Source of the DNA: DASPFV01 sp035620975
Lineage (GTDB): Bacteria; Acidobacteriota; Vicinamibacteria; Vicinamibacterales; 2-12-FULL-66-21
DNA length: 22,664 nt
Assembly (NCBI GenBank): GCA_035620975.1
Contig: DASPFV010000248.1
Coordinates: 1-22,664, forward strand
Direction of reading: 5' to 3'
Shown: in pieces, positions 7,780 through 16,502 of the stretch
Numbering within the stretch: position 1 is the stretch's first letter
Layout: each line of letters starts with the position of its first letter
The notes under the pieces: generated by a model
The model's input: only the letters and a program-made list of their open reading frames with translations
What the model was told of the DNA's origin: nothing
Databases searched by the model: none
Position numbers and translations under genes: made by a program

Positions 7780-7940
7780 TCGAAGACAGGAAAGGGGAGA
7801 GGGGAAATGGGAAGGCGGATGGAGTCGGCAGACGTCAAGGCAGTCAATGGTGGATCGGAACCGGGTGACCGCGCAATCCATGCCTCACCTCCCCTTCCCA
7901 TCCCATTTCCGATTTCCCATTGAGTACAATTCGTCTATCC
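7780..7940. other. Divergent sucC/sdhC intergenic region with purine/pyrimidine inverted repeat
   Basis: On the plus strand, 7783-7815 is almost entirely purine (GGAAAGGGGAGAGGGGAAAT) and 7884-7919 almost entirely pyrimidine. The arm at 7801-7815 (GGGGAAATGGGAAGG) pairs with 7893-7910 (CCTTCCCATCCCATTTCC) apart from a 5-nt CCCAT duplication. Between the arms are two minus-strand TTGAC hexamers (7833-7838, 7842-7847) usable as -35 boxes for sucC, though no matching -10 is clear. Confidence 0.6.
7925..7930 (+). promoter_or_regulatory. -10 box candidate for a near-leaderless sdhC transcript
   Basis: TACAAT lies 10 nt before ATG 7941, so transcription would begin only about 3-4 nt before the start codon. 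No Shine-Dalgarno is seen upstream of that ATG. No good -35 is found 17 nt upstream. Confidence 0.42.
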
Positions 7941-8612
7941 ATGCCCTTCCCCTTCCGCCGGGCTTTCTCGACCACCGTCGGCACGAAATTCCTCATCGGG
8001 CTCACGGGGCTCGGCCTCTTCGTGTACATGCTGCTGCACCTGGCGGGCAACCTGCTCGTGCTGTTAGGTCGCGACACGTTCAACGAGTACTCACATTTCC
8101 TCATCTCGAATCCGTTGATCGTGCCGATCGAAATCGGCCTGCTCGTCGTGTTCCTGCTCCACATCTACAAGGCTTCGACGAACTGGATCGGCAACCAGGC
8201 GGCCCGACCCGTCGCGTACGCACGGAAGGAACGGGCAGGCCACACCAGCCGCAAGAGCCTCTCATCCTCGACGATGATCGGGTCCGGGCTGCTCGTGGCG
8301 CTGTTCGTGCTGATTCACGTGAAGCAGTTCCGGTTCGGCACCTTCTACCTGATCGACGAAGCCACCGGCGTTCGCGACCTCTATCGGACCGAGGTGGAGC
8401 TCTTCCAGCAGCCCGTGTGGGTGGTGGTTTACGTGATCGCGACCCTGCTGGTGGGTCTCCACCTGTGGCACGGCATGGCGAGCGCGTTCCAGTCGCTGGG
8501 CCTGGATCACCCGCGCTACACGAGGCGGCTCGTCGGGGCCAGCATCGCTTTCGGCGTGCTCATCGGCGGCGGCCTGGCGTTCATCCCGATATGGATGTAT
8601 CTGACGCACTGA
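7941..8612 (+). CDS. sdhC: Succinate dehydrogenase cytochrome b subunit (type B, five-helix SdhC)
   Basis: This 223-residue integral membrane subunit anchors SdhA/SdhB, binds haem b and passes electrons to (mena)quinone. Five hydrophobic helices are visible: about 17-41, 59-77, 112-128, 157-182 and 197-220. Histidines at 33, 74, 126 and 174/177 lie in helices 1-4, the pattern of di-haem type-B SQR/QFR anchors such as those of Bacteroides and Wolinella. One protein replaces SdhC plus SdhD. ATG 7941 is chosen; an in-frame TTG at 7920 would add seven residues but overlaps the -10 candidate. sdhA begins 41 nt downstream. Di-haem type-B enzymes often use low-potential quinone, but direction of operation cannot be read from sequence. 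Confidence 0.95.
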   Translation: MPFPFRRAFSTTVGTKFLIGLTGLGLFVYMLLHLAGNLLVLLGRDTFNEYSHFLISNPLIVPIEIGLLVVFLLHIYKASTNWIGNQAARPVAYARKERAGHTSRKSLSSSTMIGSGLLVALFVLIHVKQFRFGTFYLIDEATGVRDLYRTEVELFQQPVWVVVYVIATLLVGLHLWHGMASAFQSLGLDHPRYTRRLVGASIAFGVLIGGGLAFIPIWMYLTH

Positions 8613-8653
8613 CTGCGCGGGGCGGGCTCAACTCCCCCGCGCCGGCCGACACT

Positions 8654-10567
<1,914 letters not shown>

Positions 10568-10689
10568 CCCGGGGTTCGGGGTTCGCGGGCCTGCAGCTGG
10601 CCCACTGTGGCCGGAAAACGGCCCGGCCGTTCCCGGAAGCCGGAGCCGTGGGCCCGGAGCCGGAAGCCGCGAGCCACAGCGGTTCGTAG
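10568..10689. other. sdhA-sdhB spacer with short direct repeats and a strong hairpin
   Basis: GGGGTTC is repeated at 10571-10577 and 10578-10584. A GC-rich dyad pairs GGAAAACGGCC (10613-10623) with GGCCGTTCC (10625-10633), with two bulged A residues and almost no loop. It is followed by CGGAGCC and CGGAAGCC motifs (about 10641-10668). No ORF is supported. The spacer splits what is usually a tight sdhA-sdhB junction. Confidence 0.65.
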
Positions 10690-11478
10690 ATGGCGACGCG
10701 GGCGGAAGTCTTTGCGGTGACGTTCAACATGCGCATCTTTCTGAAGGTCTGGCGCCAGGAGGGACCGGCGGCGGCCGGGCGGTTCGTCGACTACACCGTC
10801 GAGCACGTGTCGCCGGACATGTCGTTTCTCGAAATGCTCGACGTCGCCAACGAAGGACTGATCGCCCGGGGCGGGGATCCGATTGCGTTCGACTCCGACT
10901 GCCGCGAGGGGATCTGCGGCGCCTGCGGCTTCCTGATCAACGGCGTGGCGCACGGGCCCGATCCCGGGACAACAGTGTGCCAGCTGCACATGCGCCGGTT
11001 CACGGACAACCAGCGCCTCACCCTCGAGCCCTGGCGTGCGAGGGCTTTTCCGCTCGTGAAGGACCTCGTCGTCGATCGCAGCGCGCTCGATCGGGTCATC
11101 CAGGCGGGCGGGTACACCTCGGTGAACGTGGGCGGGGCGCCGGACGGCAACGCGATTCTCATTCCCAAGGCGGTCGTCGAGCAGGCGATGGATTCGGCGG
11201 CGTGCATCGGCTGCGGCGCGTGCGTGGCGGCGTGCAAGAACGCGTCGGCGGCGCTCTTCACGTCCGCCAAGATCGCGCAGCTCTCGCTGTTGCCTCAGGG
11301 GCAGATCGAGCGCACGCGGCGGGTCGTCGCGATGGTCGACCGCCACGACGAGGAAGGATTCGGCAGCTGCTCGAACGAAGGGGAATGCGAGGCGGTCTGC
11401 CCGAAGGAAATTCCGATCACGAACATCGCCCGGATGAACCGCGAGTACTTCCGGGCGATGTTCCTGGTTTCCGAGTAG
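10690..11478 (+). CDS. sdhB: Succinate dehydrogenase iron-sulfur subunit
   Basis: This is a 262-residue electron-transfer subunit linking SdhA to SdhC. The plant-type [2Fe-2S] ligands are Cys71, Cys76, Cys79 and Cys97 (SDCREGICGACG, then TTVC). The C-terminal ferredoxin domain has CIGCGACVAAC (Cys172/175/178/182) and CSNEGECEAVCP (Cys227/233/237), supplying the [4Fe-4S] and [3Fe-4S] clusters. ATG 10690 is given; ATG 10729 (MRIFLKVWRQ, 249 residues) starts closer to the conserved region and is equally plausible. Neither has a convincing Shine-Dalgarno, so the N-terminal 13 residues are uncertain. The gene is convergent with mdh, 22 nt between stops. Confidence 0.96.
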   Translation: MATRAEVFAVTFNMRIFLKVWRQEGPAAAGRFVDYTVEHVSPDMSFLEMLDVANEGLIARGGDPIAFDSDCREGICGACGFLINGVAHGPDPGTTVCQLHMRRFTDNQRLTLEPWRARAFPLVKDLVVDRSALDRVIQAGGYTSVNVGGAPDGNAILIPKAVVEQAMDSAACIGCGACVAACKNASAALFTSAKIAQLSLLPQGQIERTRRVVAMVDRHDEEGFGSCSNEGECEAVCPKEIPITNIARMNREYFRAMFLVSE

Positions 11479-11495
11479 GGGACCTGTCCCCCGCC
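11479..11495. terminator. GGGGAC/GTCCCC dyad between convergent sdhB and mdh
   Basis: GGGGACCTGTCCCC lies directly after the sdhB stop in a 22-nt convergent gap. As RNA it can form at most a 5-bp stem with a small loop, and no T-run follows. A bidirectional stop signal is possible but weak; it may instead be a short dispersed dyad. Confidence 0.3.
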
Positions 11496-11500
11496 GCGGA

Positions 11501-12454
11501 TCAGACCCTGATCACGTCGACGAGCTCGCGGACGGCCCCGGCCGACTTCCTGAGCGCGGCATCCTCGTCGGCCGTCAGCTCGATCTGCACGATCTCTTCG
11601 ACCCCCCTCGCGCCGAGCTTCACGGGCACGCCGACGAACAGATCGCTGATGCCGTACTCGCCCTGCAGATAGACGGAGCACGGCAGGATCTTCTTCTTGT
11701 CCTTCAGAATGGCCTCGACCATCTCGGCGGCCGCCGACCCCGGCGCATACCAGGCGCTGGTGCCCACCAGCTTCGTGATCTCGGCGCCGCCGTCAGCGGT
11801 CCGGCGGCTGATGGCGTCGATGCGATCCCGCGGCAGCAGCTCGGTGATGGGGATCCCGGCCACGGTGGAATAGCGCGGGAGCGGGACCATCGTGTCGCCG
11901 TGCCCGCCGAGCACGAAGGCGTGCACGTTCTCCACCGACACGTTGAGCTCCATGGCGATGAAGGTCCGCATCCTGGCCGAATCGAGGACGCCGGCCATCC
12001 CGATGACGCGCTCGCGGGGGAAGCGGCTCAGCCGGTAGACGGCCTGGCACATCGCGTCGAGCGGGTTGGCGACCGGGACGATGATCGTGTTCGGGGAGTA
12101 CCGCACGATCTGCTCGGTGACCGACTGCATGATCTTGTAGTTGGTCTGCAGGAGGTCGTCGCGGCTCATCCCGGGCTTCCGCGGGACGCCCGACGTGATG
12201 ACGACCACGTCGGAACCGGCGGTCTGCTTCCAGCCCTCGTCGGTCGCGCCGTAGCCCACGACCCGGGAGTCGGAGCCCTCGATCGGGCACGCCTCCAGGA
12301 TGTCGAGCCCCACGCCGGCTGCCTTCTGATCGGCGATATCGATGATGACGACGTCGGCCAGCTCCTTGTCCGCGACCGCCCTCGCCACGGTCGCCCCGAC
12401 GTTGCCGGCGCCGCCCACCACGGTGACTTTCCTGTTCAGTCCCTCCTCCGCCAC
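11501..12454 (-). CDS. mdh: NAD-dependent malate dehydrogenase (LDH-like type)
   Basis: The enzyme interconverts malate and oxaloacetate with NAD in the cytoplasm. Counting from MNRKVTVVGG, it shows the nucleotide loop GGAGNVGAT, an acidic residue (Asp34) at the end of the second strand favouring NAD, substrate-binding Arg87 and Arg93 in GVPRKPGMSR (Arg87 marks MDH rather than LDH), VANPLDAM, catalytic Asp153 in VLDSAR and His180 in GGHGDTMVPL. Length is about 312 residues. Coordinates use GTG 12454 (317 residues). However, GGAGG lies inside that reading, five bases before an in-frame CTG (12439) that gives the family's usual MNRKVTVVG start, so CTG initiation is possible. The frame also stays open further upstream through the tandem repeat. 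icd lies upstream on the same strand. Confidence 0.95.
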   Translation of the reverse strand: MAEEGLNRKVTVVGGAGNVGATVARAVADKELADVVIIDIADQKAAGVGLDILEACPIEGSDSRVVGYGATDEGWKQTAGSDVVVITSGVPRKPGMSRDDLLQTNYKIMQSVTEQIVRYSPNTIIVPVANPLDAMCQAVYRLSRFPRERVIGMAGVLDSARMRTFIAMELNVSVENVHAFVLGGHGDTMVPLPRYSTVAGIPITELLPRDRIDAISRRTADGGAEITKLVGTSAWYAPGSAAAEMVEAILKDKKKILPCSVYLQGEYGISDLFVGVPVKLGARGVEEIVQIELTADEDAALRKSAGAVRELVDVIRV

Positions 12455-12540
12455 GGACAAACACGGTCTAAAGATGCCACGGACAAACACGGTCTGAAGA
12501 TGCCACGGACAAACACGGACGAACACGGACGAACACGGAA
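12450..12540 (+). repeat. GCCACGG/AACACGG repeat array between mdh and icd
   Basis: There are two 26-bp units (12450-12475, 12476-12501), each GCCACGGACAAACACGG plus TCT(A/G)AAGAT, differing at one base. A third unit from 12502 decays into 10-bp GAACACGGAC units to about 12540. The array overlaps the first codon or two of mdh if GTG 12454 is its start. The 26-bp period equals that of the array at 22558-22664. Confidence 0.93.
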
Positions 12541-12560
12541 CAATCGGATCACGAGTGGCT

Positions 12561-12588
12561 GCCCGATCGCGGGCCGCGATGACTGGGC
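12561..12588 (-). terminator. Hairpin downstream of icd
   Basis: ATCGCGG (12566-12572) and CCGCGAT (12574-12580) form a perfect inverted repeat around one G, flanked by GCCC (12561-12564) and GGGC (12585-12588). On the minus strand it begins about 5 nt after the icd stop. The U-tract is missing, so it may limit read-through or 3' decay rather than act as a classical terminator. Confidence 0.4.
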
Positions 12589-12593
12589 CGACG

Positions 12594-13829
<1,236 letters not shown>

Positions 13830-13840
13830 GAGCAGCTTTA

Positions 13841-13866
13841 GGTCACATCACCGGCATGGTGTGACC
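13841..13866. promoter_or_regulatory. 26-bp inverted repeat just upstream of icd
   Basis: GGTCACATCA and TGGTGTGACC pair over 10 bp (one G-T pair) around a 6-nt loop CCGGCA. It lies 11 nt before the icd ATG, where it could be a repressor operator or a leader hairpin covering the ribosome entry site. The binding protein is not identifiable from the window. Confidence 0.6.
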
Positions 13867-13882
13867 GGATCTTCACAGAAAC

Positions 13883-13903
13883 TGTGGAAAAGTGTGTGGA
13901 AAA
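13883..13903 (+). promoter_or_regulatory. Two DnaA-box-like 9-mers in tandem
   Basis: TGTGGAAAA occurs at 13883-13891 and 13895-13903; on the minus strand each reads TTTTCCACA, matching the DnaA-box consensus TTWTNCACA. They are in the same orientation, 12 nt apart. The left one overlaps a CACAG-AAA-CTGTG hairpin (13874-13886). Two boxes are too few to call an origin; DnaA-linked regulation of icd or serA is an open possibility. Confidence 0.5.
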
Positions 13904-13955
13904 CCGGGCGGCCGTCGTCGTCACAGTGCCGTCAATCCGACGTTTCCTCCGGTTT

Positions 13956-13970
13956 GCACCAACCTGGTGC
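13956..13970. promoter_or_regulatory. NtrC-like palindrome GCACCA-ACC-TGGTGC
   Basis: This perfect 6-bp dyad with a 3-nt centre matches the general TGCACC...GGTGCA pattern of NtrC (GlnG) enhancer sites. It lies upstream of the serA promoter candidate and within the predicted icd leader. No -24/-12 sigma-54 promoter was found next to it, so NtrC control is only a suggestion. Confidence 0.45.
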
Positions 13971-13981
13971 GTCCTGGCCCC

Positions 13982-14011
13982 TTCACAGGAGCCCGTGCAA
14001 CGGCACATTAT
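13982..14011 (+). promoter_or_regulatory. Candidate serA promoter
   Basis: TTCACA (13982-13987, five of six consensus) and CATTAT (14006-14011, four of six) are separated by 18 nt. It lies in the only AT-rich patch of the region. The leader to serA would be about 170 nt; 14021-14186 shows nothing else recognisable. Confidence 0.42.
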
Positions 14012-14036
14012 ATATACACGTCCGCACCGGTCTCAT
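14007..14036 (-). promoter_or_regulatory. Candidate icd promoter
   Basis: On the minus strand, consensus TATAAT (14007-14012) is preceded 18 nt upstream by ATGAGA (14031-14036, four of six). The predicted start near 14000 gives a leader of about 170 nt containing all three dyads and the DnaA-like boxes. Its -10 overlaps the serA -10, so the two promoters would exclude each other. Confidence 0.47.
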
Positions 14037-14186
14037 GCACCCGGCGCACACATCGGTCAACGAGATCGCAGTGTCAGACTGGAACAGTCGTCGGGAAGGC
14101 CCGCCCTCGCGGCAGCCGCGCGATGGCGCCGTCGAAGCCTGCCGGCGCGGCCCATTCATCGACCGTCCCCCTCCTTCATAACCATC

Positions 14187-15776
14187 ATGCATGTTGTCGT
14201 TGCCGATCAGTTACCGAAGTCTGCCATCGAGCTCCTGACGCGGGTTCCGGGCTGGACGGTGGACGCACGAACCGGCCGCACGGCCGGCGAGCTCGGTCCG
14301 GATCTCGAGCGCGCCGTCGCGCTCATCGTCCGGAGCGCTACGCGCGTCGACGCGTCGCTCATCGAGCGCGCGCCCGCGCTGCGGGTGATCGCCCGAGCCG
14401 GAACAGGCGTGGACAACGTGGACCTCGCGGCCGCCAGCGCCCGCGGCGTCCTCGTCATGAATGCGCCCGGCGCCAACAGCATCAGCGTGGCCGAGCACGC
14501 CCTGGCCCTGATGCTCGCGCTCTCGCGGGCGATTCCCGCCGCCGATGCCGCCATGAAGCGCGGCGTCTGGGAGAAGAAGCGGTTCACGGGCGTGGAGCTG
14601 CGGGGCAAGACGCTGGGCGTGGTGGGACTGGGCCGGATCGGCCAGGAAGTCGCGGCCCGCGCGGCCGCGTTCGGCATGAGCATCGTCGCGCACGATCCCT
14701 TCATCTCGGAGAGCGTCGCGACGGCGCTCGGCACCGAGCTCCTGTCGCTCGACGACCTCTGCGCGGCAGCCGACTACATCAGCCTCCACATGCCGTCCAC
14801 GACGGAGACGCGCCGGCTGTTCGACGCGGACCGATTCGGCCGGTGCCGGCGCGGCGTCCGCCTCATCAACACGGCGCGCGGGGAGCTCGTCGACGAAACC
14901 GCCCTGGCCGAGGCGATCACGTCGGGCCAGGTCGCGGGCGCGGGGCTCGACGTGTTCGAGATCGAGCCACCGGCCGAGTGGGCGCTCGCGCAGCTCCCGC
15001 AGGTGATCGCGACGCCGCACATCGCAGCGTCCACCCGGGAGGCGCAGGAACAGGTCGGGATCGAAACGGCAGCGGCGGTCCGCGACTATCTGCTCGACGG
15101 TATCATCCGGAATGCCGTGAACTTCCCGTCGATCTCCGGCGACGAGATGGTCAGGCTGCAGCCCTATCTCGGGCTGGCCGACCGCATGGGCGCCCTGGTC
15201 GCGCAGCTGACCGACGGCCGCACACGCGCTCTCGGCGTGCGCCTGTATGGGCCGCTCGTCAGCGCGCGCGGCGAGATCGTCGCGAACGCGGCGGTGGCGG
15301 GTCTGCTCCGCCCTCTCCTCTCCTCCGCCGTCACCCTGATCAACGCACGGGACGTGGCAACGGCGCGGGGCATCGAGATCATCGAGTCGCGAAGCTCCCG
15401 CGCCCGCAATTTCTCGAACCTGATCTCGGTCAAGCTCCACACGAGCGCGGGTGAGCTCTGGATCGAGGGCACGGTCTTCGAGCCTGGGCGTCCACGGCTG
15501 ACCATGATCGACGGGGTCGAGGTCGAGGCGCCGCTCGAGGGCACGCTCGTCGTGATCCACAACGAGGATCAGCCGGGCGTCATCGGCGAGGTCGGGTCGA
15601 TCCTGGGCCGCCACGGCGTGAACATCGCCAGCTTCGCCCTCGGCCGGGGGGACGCGGGCGCCGTCGGCATCGTCAACGTGGACGCGCCGGCCGGCGACGA
15701 GCGTCTGGCCGCCGCCATCAAGGACATCCGGAGCGTCCCGGCCGTGCGGGACGTGCACATCGCAAGAGTCGCGTGA
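14187..15776 (+). CDS. serA: D-3-phosphoglycerate dehydrogenase, long form
   Basis: This 529-residue protein catalyses the first step of serine synthesis, 3-phosphoglycerate to 3-phosphohydroxypyruvate, with NAD. It shows ARAGTGVDNVD near 70, the nucleotide loop GLGRIG at 147-152, and the catalytic trio Arg231 (NTARGEL), Glu260 (VFEIEPP) and His278 (TPHIAAST). An intervening ASB-type domain spans about 318-450, and a C-terminal ACT domain about 455-529 (VVIHNEDQPGVIGEVGS), as in the type found in Bacillus and Mycobacterium; ACT often senses serine. ATG 14187 gives the family start MHVVVADQL. No Shine-Dalgarno is visible. The frame runs far upstream but without conserved sequence. It is divergent from icd and convergent with the next gene. 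Confidence 0.97.
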   Translation: MHVVVADQLPKSAIELLTRVPGWTVDARTGRTAGELGPDLERAVALIVRSATRVDASLIERAPALRVIARAGTGVDNVDLAAASARGVLVMNAPGANSISVAEHALALMLALSRAIPAADAAMKRGVWEKKRFTGVELRGKTLGVVGLGRIGQEVAARAAAFGMSIVAHDPFISESVATALGTELLSLDDLCAAADYISLHMPSTTETRRLFDADRFGRCRRGVRLINTARGELVDETALAEAITSGQVAGAGLDVFEIEPPAEWALAQLPQVIATPHIAASTREAQEQVGIETAAAVRDYLLDGIIRNAVNFPSISGDEMVRLQPYLGLADRMGALVAQLTDGRTRALGVRLYGPLVSARGEIVANAAVAGLLRPLLSSAVTLINARDVATARGIEIIESRSSRARNFSNLISVKLHTSAGELWIEGTVFEPGRPRLTMIDGVEVEAPLEGTLVVIHNEDQPGVIGEVGSILGRHGVNIASFALGRGDAGAVGIVNVDAPAGDERLAAAIKDIRSVPAVRDVHIARVA

Positions 15777-15778
15777 CT

Positions 15779-15792
15779 CGGGCCGGCGCCCG
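15779..15792 (+). terminator. GC hairpin after serA
   Basis: CGGGC-CGGC-GCCCG begins 3 nt after the serA stop. No U-tract follows, so termination is tentative. The rest of the convergent gap to 15877 shows nothing recognisable. Confidence 0.33.
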
Positions 15793-15877
15793 GCTTCCAG
15801 CGTCCTCGAGGCAGGCGTGTCGGCCGGCTCCACCTGACGCGGACACCACGCGAATCACAGGATCCGAGAGGAGAAGC

Positions 15878-16417
15878 TCAGTCGCGGAGCGCGAGGCGGC
15901 GAACGGCGCCGCCCGCCAGCTCCGACAGCTCGACGGAATCGGCGTGAACGGCCTCGACCCGGTAGAGGCCGATGACGGGCTGTCCGCGGGTCACGGTCAG
16001 CAGCTCGCCGGTCGCGGTCGCCAGCATGGCCGTACGTACGAGCTCGTCACCCGTTCCGTTCTCCGCGATGCCGATCAGCGACAGCAGCGGGTGCTCCGCG
16101 GGAGGGAGCGGCGGAATCTCGACGGGATCCGGATCGGCAGTGCGGGCCGGGCGCCGTTCGGCCGCAGGGAGGCGTGGCGCGAACGCGAACGGATTCCGAA
16201 GCGGCTCCTGGGGAGCGGGGGCCGCGGCCAGGCGGTGCCGCAGGCGTTCTGTCTGCGCCTGCACGTCGGAGGCGAGCGTCTCGGTGCCCGCCGTCTGCAC
16301 GGGCTGCGCCTCCTCCTGCGGCAGCGGCTCGCGCGGCCCGACGCCAGCCGCGGACGCGAGCCACGCGGCGACCAGCGAGGCGCCGCCGAGATACGCCGCC
16401 GTGCGCTTCGCGCTCAT
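15878..16417 (-). CDS. Membrane-anchored PilP/GspC-like protein (hypothetical)
   Basis: This is a 179-residue protein of unproven function. An N-terminal hydrophobic helix (about 8-26, AAYLGGASLVAAWLASAA) suggests an inner-membrane anchor or signal. A Pro/Ala/Glu-rich linker follows (about 27-105) with RNPFAFAPR near 75, a motif common just before PilP/GspC homology regions. The compact C-terminal beta-rich domain (about 110-179: LLSLIGIAENG, RTAMLATATGELLTVTRGQP, YRVEAVHADSVELSELAGG) resembles the HR domain of PilP/GspC proteins, which dock on secretins in type IV pilus or type II secretion systems. No pilus or secretion genes are adjacent, so it is an orphan here. The start is ATG 16417, no strong Shine-Dalgarno. 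It is divergent from kdsB, with mirrored promoter-like motifs. Confidence 0.75.
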   Translation of the reverse strand: MSAKRTAAYLGGASLVAAWLASAAGVGPREPLPQEEAQPVQTAGTETLASDVQAQTERLRHRLAAAPAPQEPLRNPFAFAPRLPAAERRPARTADPDPVEIPPLPPAEHPLLSLIGIAENGTGDELVRTAMLATATGELLTVTRGQPVIGLYRVEAVHADSVELSELAGGAVRRLALRD

Positions 16418-16431
16418 GGCCTGCGGCGTTC

Positions 16432-16440
16432 ATGGTACCA
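16432..16440 (-). promoter_or_regulatory. Extended -10 candidate for the PilP/GspC-like gene
   Basis: Minus-strand TGGTACCAT lies 14 nt before ATG 16417, predicting a leader of under 10 nt. It is one of two outward-facing TGGTAnnnT motifs in this 85-nt divergent gap. Confidence 0.4.
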
Positions 16441-16488
16441 CAGCCGGCGCAGTACGGCGCGCGCCTGCTTCGTCGGTCCGTGCACCTG

Positions 16489-16497
16489 TGGTAAGAT
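16489..16497 (+). promoter_or_regulatory. Extended -10 candidate for a leaderless kdsB transcript
   Basis: TGGTAAGAT is followed after 5 nt by GTG 16503, so transcription would start at or next to the start codon. No Shine-Dalgarno can fit. A good -35 is not evident, as is common for extended -10 promoters. Confidence 0.47.
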
Positions 16498-16502
16498 TTG
16501 CC

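Noticed and set aside
11501..12454. Lactate dehydrogenase
   Set aside because: The substrate-specificity position is Arg (GVPRKPGMSR), typical of malate dehydrogenase, and the context is TCA cycle.
13830..14186. Chromosomal replication origin
   Set aside because: Only two DnaA-like boxes, no dnaA, dnaN or gidA neighbours; kept as a regulatory finding only.
14211..15833. 540-codon minus-strand open frame opposite serA
   Set aside because: Dominated by Arg/Asp/Ala in low-complexity order; serA motifs on the other strand explain the conservation.
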